The notes: a model not told the origin generated them from the sequence alone. 64,000 nt of DNA from Mayfieldus profundus (GCA_038040325.1 JBBPIM010000004.1:36258-100257), one strand, 5' to 3'; positions 23,566 through 32,779 are shown, numbered from the stretch's first letter. Program-made: numbers and translations.

Positions 23566-24668
23566 GCCCGCGGCGCGGTTCCGACCTTGCGGTTGACATC
23601 GTGATCAGCAACTACAACTACGGGTCCTTTTTGATCGATGCCGTCGAGAGCGCCTGCCGGCAGACCTACCCCAACGTCAACGTGGTCGTCGTCGACGACG
23701 GCTCGACCGACGATTCGCGCGAAAGGTTGCGCGACTACGAGGACCGGGTTGAGATCGTGTCGAAGGAGAACGGAGGGCAAGCCTCCGCGCTCAACGCCGG
23801 GCTAGCGCGATGTCACGGCGATCTGGTGATGTTCCTCGATGCCGACGACGTGCTGCGTCCGTGGGCCGCGGGACGTGTCGCCGAAGAGTTCTCGACCGAC
23901 CCCAACCTGGCGAGGGTTCAGTTCCGAATGGCCTTCGTCGACGCGACGGGGCATCCAACGGGGCAGACCGAACCGAGCGAGCATCAACGCGCGCCGACCG
24001 GCGATCTGCGCCATGCCGAGTTGGCCTTTCCCTTCGACCTCCCCTGGATCGCGGGGGGAGGCACCGCGTTTCGCACCGAGCCTCTGCGAACGATCTTCCC
24101 AATCCCCGAGCGAGACTATCCCCGCTGCGGAGCCGATTGGTACGTTGTTCACTTGATGGCACTGCTCGGCGAGGCGGGATATGTCGACGAGGTGTGCGCC
24201 GATTACCGCCTTCACGGGCGCAACGGGTACGCGCGGCAGGACCAACAGCTCGACCTCCAGCAGGTCCGCCACAGCATCGCCTACTCAGCCCCTACGAAGG
24301 CAGCGCTGGCACGGCTTGCGGATCAGGTCGGTCTCGAGCGTCCCGAGCGAATACTCTCGATGTCGGACCTCGCAAATCGCCTAATTTCGCTCAGGCTCGA
24401 GCCTCAAACCCATCCGATCCGCGACGACAACGTCTTCGGCCTGCTCGCCGATTCGGTGCGCGCTGCCCGGCGCCGTTTCGACGTCTCCTGGCCAATGAAG
24501 GTGGTGTTCGTGGGCTGGTTCGTGGCAGTGGCGGTCTCCCCGCGCCCGCTCGTCCGCCGGCTCGGCGAGCTGCTCTGGTTCCCCACCGCGCGGCGCGGAT
24601 GGATCAACCGGCTGCTGGGGCGGCTTCGCCGCGAGAGCGTCGGCAGAGCCCCGGCAAGGAGTGCTTGA
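23562..24668 (+). CDS. GT2-family glycosyltransferase
   Basis: A 368-residue inverting GT-A enzyme acting at the cytoplasmic face. IVISNYNYGSFL and VVVVDDGSTDDS bind the nucleotide, KENGGQASALNAGL follows, and DADD (about 90-93) is the metal-binding motif. A C-terminal hydrophobic segment (about 307-325) may anchor it to the membrane. The start overlaps the DUF1616 stop by 4 bp. Donor and acceptor are unknown. Its KENGG..SALNAG segment resembles that of the GT2 at 36144-37103. Confidence 0.88.
   Translation: MSPRRGSDLAVDIVISNYNYGSFLIDAVESACRQTYPNVNVVVVDDGSTDDSRERLRDYEDRVEIVSKENGGQASALNAGLARCHGDLVMFLDADDVLRPWAAGRVAEEFSTDPNLARVQFRMAFVDATGHPTGQTEPSEHQRAPTGDLRHAELAFPFDLPWIAGGGTAFRTEPLRTIFPIPERDYPRCGADWYVVHLMALLGEAGYVDEVCADYRLHGRNGYARQDQQLDLQQVRHSIAYSAPTKAALARLADQVGLERPERILSMSDLANRLISLRLEPQTHPIRDDNVFGLLADSVRAARRRFDVSWPMKVVFVGWFVAVAVSPRPLVRRLGELLWFPTARRGWINRLLGRLRRESVGRAPARSA
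24656..24661 (+). promoter_or_regulatory. Ribosome binding site for the GT4 gene
   Basis: AAGGAG lies 9 nt before TTG 24671 but only 3 nt before TTG 24665, so it favours the downstream start. Confidence 0.45.
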
Positions 24669-24670
24669 CC

Positions 24671-25963
24671 TTGCGCCTACTGCTTGCCACCGATCACTAT
24701 CCCCCCTTCATCGGCGGCGGACACAGGCAGTCGCTGCTGGTCGCGAGGGGCATGGCGAGCCGCGGTCATGAAGTGGCTGTGGTCGCGCCTTGGAGCCGCG
24801 GCCTTCCGATGGTGGAGGTCGAAGACCGGGTCACAGTGCACCGCGTGCGCCAGATTCGGACCCTTCCAGGGCTCGCCCGCGATCGCCGCCAGCACTACCC
24901 GCCACCATTCCCCGACCCTGTCACGATCAGGAGCCTGCGCCGCGTGATCGCAAAGGTGCAGCCCGACATAATCGACAGCCACGGCTGGATCGGCTACTCG
25001 GTGGCGGCAGCGCTTGTCGGCAAGCGAATTCCGCTCGTGCTCACCGCGCGGGACTACGGCTACTTCTGCGCGACGCGGTCGCTGCTGCATAAGGGAAGCC
25101 TCTGCAGCGGTCCGGCACCAGTCAAGTGTCTTAATTGCGCCGGCGGCTGGTACGGCCGGCCGAAGGGCTGGCTCGCGGCGCTGGGGGTATGGCTCGGCCG
25201 GCCTCTGCTGGCCCGCAAGATGGCCGGACTTCATGGCGTCAGCTCCTTCGTGACCGACGTCAACGGCCGCCACCTGAAGAGCGCGACCCCCCGGGGGCAC
25301 GACTTCATCGAGCTCGCGCGTCCGGACATCCTCGCCGAAAGCGCCTCCGAGTCCCAGAACAACCTTGCCCCTTCGGGCATCAGCGACGGCGACTCGGACG
25401 TTTCCTCCTATCTGGAGCGCTTGCCCGAAGAGCCATTCGTCATGTTTGTCGGCGCCTTCCGCAAGGTCAAGGGGGTGGAAACCCTGTTCGACGCGTACCG
25501 CCTCCTCCCCTCACCCCCGCCGCTCGTGATGATGGGGACGGTTGAGAGCGATACGCCAAGTGAGTTTCCGCCGCGGACGACGGTGTTGACCGACGTTCCC
25601 AATGCTGCTGTCATTGCCGCTTGGGGTCGTGCGATGTTCGGCGTCATGCCCTCGCTCTGGCCGGAGCCGCGCGGAGGCACCGTGGCGGAGGCGATGCTCT
25701 GCGGGAAGCCGGTCATCGCAACGCTAAGCGGCGGATCTGTCGACATGGTGGACGAGTCCACGGGCATTCTCGTGCCGCCGGGGGACGCCGCTGCGCTCGC
25801 AAAGGCGATGTTGGAGCTGATCGGAGACCCCGCGCGACGGGAAGCGTGCGGCCGAGCTGCCGCGGAGCGTGCCAGGGAATGGACATCTCGCTCCCTGCTG
25901 CCCACCTACGAGCAGGCGTACCGGGATGTGATCTCAGCCGCGGAGGGCGAATCGGCTGGTTGA
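24671..25963 (+). CDS. GT4-family glycosyltransferase
   Basis: A 430-residue GT-B retaining enzyme. RLLLATDHYPPFIGGGHRQ is a typical GT4 start. A cysteine-containing middle (CSGPAPVKCLNC, about 150) is also found in the GT4 encoded at 41965-43200. The donor-binding end has PSLWPEPRGGTVAEAMLCGKPVIAT. The TTG at 24671 is chosen for its ribosome binding site; TTG 24665, overlapping the previous stop, is possible. It is the last gene of the operon that begins at 20906. Sugar specificity cannot be read from the sequence. Confidence 0.87.
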   Translation: MRLLLATDHYPPFIGGGHRQSLLVARGMASRGHEVAVVAPWSRGLPMVEVEDRVTVHRVRQIRTLPGLARDRRQHYPPPFPDPVTIRSLRRVIAKVQPDIIDSHGWIGYSVAAALVGKRIPLVLTARDYGYFCATRSLLHKGSLCSGPAPVKCLNCAGGWYGRPKGWLAALGVWLGRPLLARKMAGLHGVSSFVTDVNGRHLKSATPRGHDFIELARPDILAESASESQNNLAPSGISDGDSDVSSYLERLPEEPFVMFVGAFRKVKGVETLFDAYRLLPSPPPLVMMGTVESDTPSEFPPRTTVLTDVPNAAVIAAWGRAMFGVMPSLWPEPRGGTVAEAMLCGKPVIATLSGGSVDMVDESTGILVPPGDAAALAKAMLELIGDPARREACGRAAAERAREWTSRSLLPTYEQAYRDVISAAEGESAG

Positions 25964-26287
25964 GAGCAAGCGACCCCGGCTGGGTCAGCGGGGGACGAGC
26001 ACAAACTGCCAGGCTCATGGCAGGCCGCCCATCGCGGCGTCGCGACGGAGGTGCCGCGGGGTGACCCTGAAGAAATCATGCTCCCAGTCGACCGGGGCAA
26101 TTTCCAGTACGCCTTCTGAGCGCGTAGGGGCAGCCACCCCATAAAGGGGAAGCCGGCTGGGACCACAGGAAGCCCGAGCCGCGTGGCTCGCTCATCGCAG
26201 GACCGCAGCTTGGGTGGTGTGTTCCGAGATGTCATCGCGGACGACGATACCTCTAGTCGACCACCATGCCAGGCAGAATTGGTCCGC
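25964..26287. other. 324-bp spacer between two glycosyltransferase operons
   Basis: No intact gene. It holds an apparent gene remnant on the minus strand (26015-26191, listed separately). No strong terminator or -10 box was seen. Confidence 0.5.
26015..26191 (-). pseudogene. Apparent 3' remnant of a minus-strand gene
   Basis: An open frame of 58 codons with no usable start, closed by a stop upstream (26192-26194) and by its own stop at 26015. It reads RLPLYGVAAPTRSEG, then VLEIAPVDWEHDFFRVTP, then RHLRRDAAMGGLP. The mix of hydrophobic and charged residues looks like real protein. The HDFFRVTPRHLRR phrase weakly recalls methyltransferase or sugar-enzyme C-terminal parts. I infer a decayed gene left between two glycan operons; a chance open frame in GC-rich DNA cannot be excluded. 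Confidence 0.3.
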
Positions 26288-27520
26288 ATGAGGATCCTGC
26301 TCGTTGCGCCGATGGTGCCGCAGGAAGATGGTGCCGGGGCGATACCGGTCCTGCTCTACGCCGAGCTGGTCGGTCTGCGCGAACGGCACGACGTGTCCCT
26401 CGTGACCGCGGTCGGCGACGAGCCGGGGGAAGAACAGGCGGTCGCCCGGCTCGCGCGCGAGGGCGTGGATGTCCACCTAGCCGATCGGCGGCAACCGCCG
26501 CCAGGGCTTCGCCGCTGGCGGCGCCGCTGGCAGCTGGCGGCGGCCTGGATGCGCCGAGGATGGCCGTGGCGCACCGTCTGGTTCGCAGCACCGGCAGTCC
26601 AGGCGGTCCTGGACCGGCTCGCGGCCACACGGACGTTCGACGTGGTGGCGGTCGAGGATGACGCGATGTCCGTGTTCCGCCTACCCGCCGGGGTGCCCGC
26701 CGTCCTCACAGAGCACGAGGTGCTGCGGCCCCGGGCGATCGACTGGCGGCCGGGTACCCCGCCCGGGTGGCCTCGCTGGGCGCTGCGCGAGCTTGACTGG
26801 CGGCGCTGGGAAAACTTCCAGCGAGCGGCGTGGAGCCGTTTTGACCGCGTGCAGGTGTTCAGCCAGCGCGACGCCGAGGCGATCGCGGAGTTGGCGCCGG
26901 ATGTCGGGTCGCGTGTGCGCGTGAACCCGTTCGGCCTCGTGCTCCCTCCCGCCGCCGATCCCGACCGAGAGGTGCCGGGCAGCCTGCTTTTCGTGGGCAA
27001 CTTCACCCACCCTCCCAACTGCGACGCGGCCGTGTGGCTGGCGCGCGAGATCATGCCCGGCGTGAAGGCCCGGCATGCAGCGGCACGCCTGCGCATAGTC
27101 GGAACAGCCCCGCCGCGCGAGGTGCGGGAGCTCGCCGGCTCGGACGTCGAGGTGATCGCGGATGTCCCGAGCGTCCGGCCCCACCTCGAAGCTGCATGCG
27201 TCGTCCTCGCGCCCGTGCGCAGCGGCGGCGGGATGCGGATGAAGGTTCTGCACGCAATCGCGAGCGGCAAGGCGGTGGTCACGACGACGCGGGGCGCGGA
27301 GGGATACGGGGACGACCCGCCCTTCGCCGTCGCCGACGACACCGAGGGCATCGCCGAGCGTGCGGCACGGCTGCTGGGGGACGAGCGCGCGCGCCGCGAG
27401 CTCGGAGAGCGGGCGCGAGCCTTCGCTGAGAAGCACCACAGCCCGGCGGCCTGGGCCGCGCGGCTCGAGGCCATCTACGAGGAGGCTCACAGTGAGCAGT
27501 CGGAGGTGGCGCATGGCTGA
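26288..27520 (+). CDS. GT4-family glycosyltransferase
   Basis: A 410-residue GT-B enzyme. It begins with MRILLVAPMVPQEDGAGAIP. The C-terminal donor-binding half has LLFVGNFTHPPN, VLAPVRSGGGMRMKVLHAIASGKAVVTT and TRGAEGYG. This is the pattern of the EpsH/PEP-CTERM-associated type of GT4 (Glyco_trans_1_4). It starts a five-gene unit (26288-31902) in which every junction overlaps; here 8 bp with the next gene. The substrate is unknown. Confidence 0.87.
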   Translation: MRILLVAPMVPQEDGAGAIPVLLYAELVGLRERHDVSLVTAVGDEPGEEQAVARLAREGVDVHLADRRQPPPGLRRWRRRWQLAAAWMRRGWPWRTVWFAAPAVQAVLDRLAATRTFDVVAVEDDAMSVFRLPAGVPAVLTEHEVLRPRAIDWRPGTPPGWPRWALRELDWRRWENFQRAAWSRFDRVQVFSQRDAEAIAELAPDVGSRVRVNPFGLVLPPAADPDREVPGSLLFVGNFTHPPNCDAAVWLAREIMPGVKARHAAARLRIVGTAPPREVRELAGSDVEVIADVPSVRPHLEAACVVLAPVRSGGGMRMKVLHAIASGKAVVTTTRGAEGYGDDPPFAVADDTEGIAERAARLLGDERARRELGERARAFAEKHHSPAAWAARLEAIYEEAHSEQSEVAHG

Positions 27521-28541
27521 CGCCCCCCGGATGAGCGTGATCATCCCCACCTACCAGCGCCGCGCTGCGCTGCGCCGGGCGCTGCTGTCGCTCTCCCGGC
27601 AGACCGTGGCCGCCGATTCCTACGAGGTGATCGTGTCGGTCGACGGCTCGACGGACGGCACGTCGGAGATGCTGGCCGACTTCGACGCGCCCTACGCCCT
27701 GCGCACGATCGCCGGAGCAAAACGCGGTCGGGCGGCCGCCTGCAACGCGGCAATCGCGCTCGCCCACGGGGAGGTCCTGATCGTGCTCGACGACGACATG
27801 CAGGTGGTGCCCGATTTCGTCGAGCGCCATCGCCGCCACCATCCGCGCGGATCGCGGTTGTGCGTGCTCGGCGCTGTCCCCGTTGAGCTGAACGGCTCGA
27901 GCCCGCGCGCGGCGCGCTACGTGCAGGCGAAGTTCGACACCCACCTGGCGAGGCTCGCGCAGCCGGATCATCTGAACCTGCCGCGCTCCTTCTACACCGG
28001 CAATGCGTCGCTGGGCGCCGACCTGCTGCGCGAGATCGGCGGGTTCGATGAGTCGTTCACCTCCTACGGCAACGAGGACGTGGAGCTGGCGCTGCGGCTG
28101 CGCGCCGCGGGGGTAACGCTGCGGTACGACCCCGAGGCGCTTGCTCGCCAGGAGTACGGCAAGGACCTGCGTGGGCTCGCGCGCGACACACTCGCAAAAG
28201 GAGGTACCACCGTGCTGCTGGCGCGGGCGCATCCCGAGGTCTTCGGAGCCCTGCGGCTCGCTGCACCACGCGACAATTCACGCCCGTGGCTTGCGGCGCG
28301 CGCGATACTCCTCTGGCTCACCCGCCGCTGGGGTGGCGTGGCCGCTGCAGTCTTTGCGCTGGCGGCGCTGGCCGAGGGCCTCGGGCTCTGGCGCCAGCCG
28401 CTCTTCTACCGGGCTGTACTCGACTACGCCTTCTGGGCGGGCGTGGACAACGAAATCCGCGACTCCACCGACGAGGGCGAGCTCGCCCGGCTCGCCGCAG
28501 AGCTGCACCGTGGCCCAATCGATCTTCTTCTACACGGATAG
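27513..28541 (+). CDS. GT2-family glycosyltransferase
   Basis: A 342-residue GT-A enzyme: MSVIIPTYQRRAALRRAL, VSVDGSTDGTSEML, LDDDMQV as the metal-binding motif, then GNASLGADLLREIGGFDESF and GNEDVELALRLRAAG, the usual acceptor-side signature. A hydrophobic segment near residues 265-290 may contact the membrane. The start overlaps the upstream GT4 by 8 bp and the end overlaps the next GT4 by 32 bp. Its catalytic part resembles the GT2 halves of the fusions at 32780 and 34431. Confidence 0.9.
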   Translation: MADAPRMSVIIPTYQRRAALRRALLSLSRQTVAADSYEVIVSVDGSTDGTSEMLADFDAPYALRTIAGAKRGRAAACNAAIALAHGEVLIVLDDDMQVVPDFVERHRRHHPRGSRLCVLGAVPVELNGSSPRAARYVQAKFDTHLARLAQPDHLNLPRSFYTGNASLGADLLREIGGFDESFTSYGNEDVELALRLRAAGVTLRYDPEALARQEYGKDLRGLARDTLAKGGTTVLLARAHPEVFGALRLAAPRDNSRPWLAARAILLWLTRRWGGVAAAVFALAALAEGLGLWRQPLFYRAVLDYAFWAGVDNEIRDSTDEGELARLAAELHRGPIDLLLHG

Positions 28542-29643
28542 CCGGGGGCTCGGCGGCGCGGAGCATGCGCTGCTGATGCTGATCGAGGCGCTCGACCCGG
28601 CGGCCTGGCGGCCGACCCTGCTGCTCGACGGGGCGACGGGCACCGAGCCGATCGCCGAGCGGGCGGGCGCGCTCGACGTTCCCGTGCGATTGGTTCCCCC
28701 GATGCCGCTCGGCCTCACCGGAGCCCGCCGGGTGCCGGGCCTCGTGCGACTGCTGCGGGCGGAGCGGCCCGCCGTCTTCCACGCACACCTGAGCTGGCCC
28801 CTCGCGGCGAAGTACGGGCTGGCTGCGGCAGTCGTCGCGCGCGTGCCGGCGGTCGTGGCGACCGTGCAGCTGATCCCGAAGTTCGAGCTCGATCGCTCCA
28901 GCCTCTTGCAGCTTCGGGCGCTGTCGGCCGGGGTTGGGCGCTATATCGCCGTCTCGCGCGACATCGCGATGGAGCTCGTCGAGCGCTTTCGCTGGCCCGC
29001 CGACAAAATCGAAGTGGTCTACAACGCGGTGCAAGTCGAGCGCTTCGACACCCCCGAGTCGCCTGCACTGCGCACGGAGCTGACCGGCGGGCGGGACCGC
29101 CCGGTCGTGCTCACCTGCGCCCGGCTCGACGAGCAGAAGGGACACTCCGTATTGCTCCGCGCGGCGACCGAGGAACCGGACGCGGTGTTCGCACTCGCCG
29201 GAGAGGGCCCGGAGCGGGCGCCGTTGGAAGCGCAGGCCGCCGAGCTCGGGGTCGCCGACCGCGTTCTCTTCCTCGGCCAGCGCACCGACATCCCCGAGCT
29301 GCTGGCCGCCAGCGACGTGTTCGCCCTGCCGTCCCTCTACGAGGGCTCCTCGCTGGCCGTGCTGGAGGCGATGGCGGCACGGCGCGCGGTGGTGAGCTCG
29401 GCGATTGGCGGCACCGACGAGCTGATCGACGACGGCGAGAGCGGCCTGCTCGTCCCGCCCGGCGACGCCGGAGCGCTGGCCGCCGCATTGCGACGCCTGC
29501 TCTCCGACAGTGCCCTGCGCGCTTCGCTGGCCCGCCGCGCCCACGAGCGGGTCGAGCGCGACTTCACGCGCGACGCGATGGCGCGCCGCGTTGAGCGCAT
29601 CTACGAGGAGCTCCTGGCCGATGGCCCGCATGGCCGCGCCTGA
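28510..29643 (+). CDS. GT4-family glycosyltransferase
   Basis: A 377-residue GT-B enzyme. Near the start it has FFYTDSRGLGGAEHALLML (acceptor side). The donor side has VVLTCARLDEQKGHSVLL, ASDVFALPSLYEGSSLAVLEAMAARRAVV and GESGLLVPPGDAGALA, with the conserved E-x7-E. The GTG start lies inside the end of the preceding GT2 gene (32-bp overlap), so the two are translationally linked. The 3' end overlaps the next gene by 23 bp. Confidence 0.9.
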   Translation: MAQSIFFYTDSRGLGGAEHALLMLIEALDPAAWRPTLLLDGATGTEPIAERAGALDVPVRLVPPMPLGLTGARRVPGLVRLLRAERPAVFHAHLSWPLAAKYGLAAAVVARVPAVVATVQLIPKFELDRSSLLQLRALSAGVGRYIAVSRDIAMELVERFRWPADKIEVVYNAVQVERFDTPESPALRTELTGGRDRPVVLTCARLDEQKGHSVLLRAATEEPDAVFALAGEGPERAPLEAQAAELGVADRVLFLGQRTDIPELLAASDVFALPSLYEGSSLAVLEAMAARRAVVSSAIGGTDELIDDGESGLLVPPGDAGALAAALRRLLSDSALRASLARRAHERVERDFTRDAMARRVERIYEELLADGPHGRA

Positions 29644-31138
29644 GCCACTGCCCGAGGCGCAGCGCAACGCGCTGCTGCGGTGGGTCGACTGGCGCTTCCT
29701 ACTGCGCCAACAGGACGTTCCGCGCACACTGGACCTGACCTCGGGCCGCACCTCGCGGGCCGTGCAGCTGGTGACGGATACCGCGCCGGTGGCGCCCGGC
29801 ACCGCCGACCTCGTCGTGCTCGGGCGTCCGACGCGCGCAGCGCTGGACACTGCGCGGAAGGCCCTGCGTCCAGGTGGCGAGGTGGTCTGCCTCTCGCGGG
29901 TGCCCATGCCCGCTGGTGTACGGCGGGTGCGCGGCCGGCTCGAGCGAGCCGGCTTCACCGACGTGCGCCTGCATTGGCCCGGCCCGCTGCCGCACCGGCC
30001 ACCGCAGTTCTGGCTTACGCTCGACTCGCGGGCCCCCGTGGAGCGCGTCCTAGCGATGCGGCCGGCGCAGTCGCGAGCGATGGCGGCCCTACGGCCGCTG
30101 TGGCGCGCCGCCGCCCGCGCAGGCCTGCTCGCACCCCTCTGCGCGGTGGCACGTGCTCCCGGCGCACCTGGGGACGCCACGGATTCGCGGGACGAGATCG
30201 ACGCGCTGCTGCCGGGGTCCCAGTCCTGGGTGCTGCTCACGGGCGGAAAGCGCAGCATCAACAAGGTCGTCGGACTGCCCTTCGCCGAGGGGGAGTCCGA
30301 GCCACCCGTGGTGGTCAAGTTCGCCCGGGTGCCCGAGGTCGAGGCCGCGCTCGACCGCGAGGCGGAGGTGCTGCGGCTGCTGGAGGATGAGCGTCCCGAG
30401 GTACCCGGCATCCCGCGCCTGCGCGCGCGGGGCCGACGCGCAGGCCGGCTCGCGCTGGTCGAGAGCGCCATCGACGGGCGACCGCTGCTCTCCGCGCTCA
30501 CGCCGGCGACGTTCGGCGACCTCGCGCTGCGCGTGACGCGGTGGCTCGTCGAACTCGCCGGCAGCGGCACGCCGCAGCCGGTCGCGGGATGGTGGTCACG
30601 CCTCGTCGAGGGACCATTGGGCGAGTTCGAGCGCAGCTTCGGGAGCGTCCTTGACCCGGGCACCGCCGAGCGTGCCCGCCGGCTGATCGAGGGCTTGGGC
30701 GACCTGCCGCAAACCCCCGAGCACCGCGACTGCTCGCCATGGAACGTGTTGCTGACCGGCACCGGTGCGCCCGCGCTTCTCGACTGGGAGTCCGCCGAGC
30801 CGTGCGGGCTGCCGGCGCTCGACCTCACCTACTTCCTCGCCAATGCCGCGTTCGTATTGGACGGGGCGCTCGAGGCGGGCCGCACCCGAGAGACCTACGC
30901 GCGCCTGCTCGACCCCACGACTCCGTACGGCCGCGTGGCCGCGGCCTGTCTCGACGAGTACTCGGGTCGGCTCGGCCTCGATCAGGACGCCCTGCCCAGG
31001 CTGCGGCTCCTCTGCTGGATCGTCCACTGCCGGTCGGAGTACCGCCATGCCGAAATGGAGATTGCCGCCACGCCCGACACCCAGGCACTGCGGGGAGGCG
31101 TGTTCCTCGGTCTCGTGGAGGAGGAGCTGCGCCGGTGA
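29621..31138 (+). CDS. Methyltransferase-like domain fused to an aminoglycoside-phosphotransferase-like kinase
   Basis: A 505-residue two-part cytoplasmic protein. Residues about 15-130 look like a degenerate SAM methyltransferase core (TLDLTSGRTSRAVQLV, TADLVVLGRPTRAALDTARKALRPGGEVVCLSR). Residues about 190-500 form an APH/ChoK-type kinase fold. It has the catalytic loop HRDCSPWN, the following LLDWESAE metal-binding motif, and an N-lobe KFARVPEVEAALDREAEVL. It would phosphorylate a small hydroxyl compound or sugar in the glycan pathway; the target is unknown. ATG 29630 is an alternative start. It is tied by overlaps to a GT4 and a methyltransferase gene. Confidence 0.75.
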   Translation: MARMAAPEPLPEAQRNALLRWVDWRFLLRQQDVPRTLDLTSGRTSRAVQLVTDTAPVAPGTADLVVLGRPTRAALDTARKALRPGGEVVCLSRVPMPAGVRRVRGRLERAGFTDVRLHWPGPLPHRPPQFWLTLDSRAPVERVLAMRPAQSRAMAALRPLWRAAARAGLLAPLCAVARAPGAPGDATDSRDEIDALLPGSQSWVLLTGGKRSINKVVGLPFAEGESEPPVVVKFARVPEVEAALDREAEVLRLLEDERPEVPGIPRLRARGRRAGRLALVESAIDGRPLLSALTPATFGDLALRVTRWLVELAGSGTPQPVAGWWSRLVEGPLGEFERSFGSVLDPGTAERARRLIEGLGDLPQTPEHRDCSPWNVLLTGTGAPALLDWESAEPCGLPALDLTYFLANAAFVLDGALEAGRTRETYARLLDPTTPYGRVAAACLDEYSGRLGLDQDALPRLRLLCWIVHCRSEYRHAEMEIAATPDTQALRGGVFLGLVEEELRR

Positions 31139-31902
31139 GTTCCACAGGCCAAACAGGCCTTGGCGCCAAGCTGGCGGCGCTGATCGAGGAGCGGCTCGCG
31201 CTGATGGCGCCGGCGCGGCGCCTGCGCCTGGCCCTTGCGGACGACATCGTGACGCGCTACGCCGGCGAGCGCCCGATCCGCGTGCTGGATGCAGGAGCCG
31301 GCGACGGCTTGCTCTCCCTGGCGATCGCCAAACGGCACCCGCGCTGGAGCGTGCTCGGCGTCGACCTCCGCGCGGACCTGCTCGACGGCGCACGCGCCCG
31401 GGCGCGATCGCGATCACTGCACAACGCCAGTTTCGAGCCGGCGGACCTCACCGAGCCGCTACCGGCGTCCGGGTTCGATGTGGTACTCGCCCTCGAATGC
31501 CTATCGGAGATCCCCGATGACGAGCAGGCGCTGCAGATGATGGCGGCGGCACTCGCACCGGGTGGACTGTTGGTGGTCCAGGTCCCCGACCGGGAGTGGA
31601 GGCCCCTCCTGTCGGGTAGCGCGGCGACATGGCGCGAGCAAGTGCGCCAGGGCTACAGCGCCGAACAGATCGCTGCGGCGCTACGGCGTTCGGGGCTCGA
31701 ACGCGTGGATGTCCAACCGACTTTCCGCACGACCGCCGCGTTGGCGCAGGAGATCCGCGATCGGATCAAGGACTCGAACCTCGCGATCCGCGCAGCCGCG
31801 TTCCCTGTGCTGGCGGCGGCGGTGCGCCTCGAGCGCTGGGGAATCACCGGCGGGCGGCCGAACGCCCTGCTCGCCGTCGCGCGGCGGCCGGACGGGACCT
31901 GA
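31135..31902 (+). CDS. Class I SAM-dependent methyltransferase
   Basis: A 255-residue protein. Motif I is RVLDAGAGDGLLSLAIA (about 49-65) and the acidic SAM-ribose contact is GVDLRADLLDGA. FDVVLALECLSEIPDDEQAL and LAPGGLLVVQVPDREW complete the Methyltransf_11/25 pattern. The GTG start overlaps the kinase-fusion stop as GTGA, and a GGAGGAG site precedes it. It may work with, or replace, the degenerate methyltransferase half of that fusion. Convergent with the next GT2 gene, 8 bp apart. Confidence 0.88.
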   Translation: MSSTGQTGLGAKLAALIEERLALMAPARRLRLALADDIVTRYAGERPIRVLDAGAGDGLLSLAIAKRHPRWSVLGVDLRADLLDGARARARSRSLHNASFEPADLTEPLPASGFDVVLALECLSEIPDDEQALQMMAAALAPGGLLVVQVPDREWRPLLSGSAATWREQVRQGYSAEQIAAALRRSGLERVDVQPTFRTTAALAQEIRDRIKDSNLAIRAAAFPVLAAAVRLERWGITGGRPNALLAVARRPDGT

Positions 31903-31910
31903 GCCGGCGC

Positions 31911-32735
31911 TCACCTGACGTACCGCCGTAGCGCCTCCTCCCACGCGCGCTCGGAGTCGTCAGCGGCGACGGCGCCGTCGAGCGTCGGTTCCGCCGTTGC
32001 GCGGAATCGGGTCGCATAGAAGTTGTGGTAGACGAGGTCGCCGAAAACCGTGCCGACGTCGCCCGGACCGCGCTGGCTGGTGACTTCGAAGAAGTGGAGG
32101 TGCGGAGCCTCGCGTGCGGACATCACCTCGCCGACGTCCCCCGACGCGTCACGCCCGGGCTCGCGCGGCCGGTAATAGGAGCGGAACGAGTGGGCCTGCT
32201 CGACGAAACGCGCGGTTCGCATCGCCCAGCAACACGGGTGCACGTACTCACGGTTCAGCCGCGCCCCGGAGATCCGCGCGCCGCGGTTCAAAGGCGCGAG
32301 CAGCTCGTCGAGCCAGCGGTCGTGCAAGGGGAAGGCATCGACGTCGAGCGCGACGCCGTACTCGGTGTCGCACAGCAAGATCCCGAGGTCGAGCGCGAGC
32401 TCGTGCCCCACGTTGACTGGAAGCAGCACCGCGGACGCCTGCGGATGCGCACTGAGACGATCGCGCGACTCGTCCCCAGACCCGTTGTCCACCACGAGAA
32501 TCTCGGTCTCGGGAGGACTTCGGCGCCTGACCACGTCGATGAGAACCGCGAGGTGGTCCCACGAGTTCCAGTTCACGGTGACGACTGTGACGCCGCCGGG
32601 CCGCAGCGCGCCCATGCGTCGGCGGGCGCGGGCGCGCAGCAACGGAAGCGCGACGCGCCATCCGACGATCTGCGCCAGCCGTTGCAGACGGGAACGCGTC
32701 GTCACGGGGATGTGGCGCACGGCAAACGGGATCAC
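31911..32735 (-). CDS. GT2-like glycosyltransferase
   Basis: A 274-residue protein. VTVVTVNWNSWDHLAVLI and ILVVDNGSGDESRD form the nucleotide-binding part. DVDAFPLHDRWL (about 140) takes the place of the metal motif. The tail AHSFRSYYRPREPG ... HLHFFEVTS is not typical of ordinary GT2 enzymes. It may have lost or changed activity. The start is a GTG. A TATCCG hexamer lies too far upstream for leaderless use, so other in-frame GTGs are possible. It is divergent from the GT2-deacetylase gene across 44 bp. Confidence 0.78.
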   Translation of the reverse strand: MIPFAVRHIPVTTRSRLQRLAQIVGWRVALPLLRARARRRMGALRPGGVTVVTVNWNSWDHLAVLIDVVRRRSPPETEILVVDNGSGDESRDRLSAHPQASAVLLPVNVGHELALDLGILLCDTEYGVALDVDAFPLHDRWLDELLAPLNRGARISGARLNREYVHPCCWAMRTARFVEQAHSFRSYYRPREPGRDASGDVGEVMSAREAPHLHFFEVTSQRGPGDVGTVFGDLVYHNFYATRFRATAEPTLDGAVAADDSERAWEEALRRYVR

Positions 32736-32764
32736 GTCACTGGTTTCCGTCCCGGATAGGACTC

Positions 32765-32770
32765 TATGGT
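32765..32770 (+). promoter_or_regulatory. -10 box of the first GT2-deacetylase fusion gene
   Basis: TATGGT ends 9 nt before the ATG at 32780. Confidence 0.5.
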
Positions 32771-32779
32771 CTGCGATCT

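Noticed and set aside
24665..24670. TTG at 24665, overlapping the previous stop, as start of the GT4 gene
   Set aside because: It would leave only 3 nt to the AAGGAG site, whereas TTG 24671 has a 9-nt spacing and gives the usual GT4 N-terminus.
31900..31913. TGAGC-CGGC-GCTCA hairpin joining two convergent stop codons
   Set aside because: A 5-bp stem can arise by chance when two stops face each other in GC-rich DNA.
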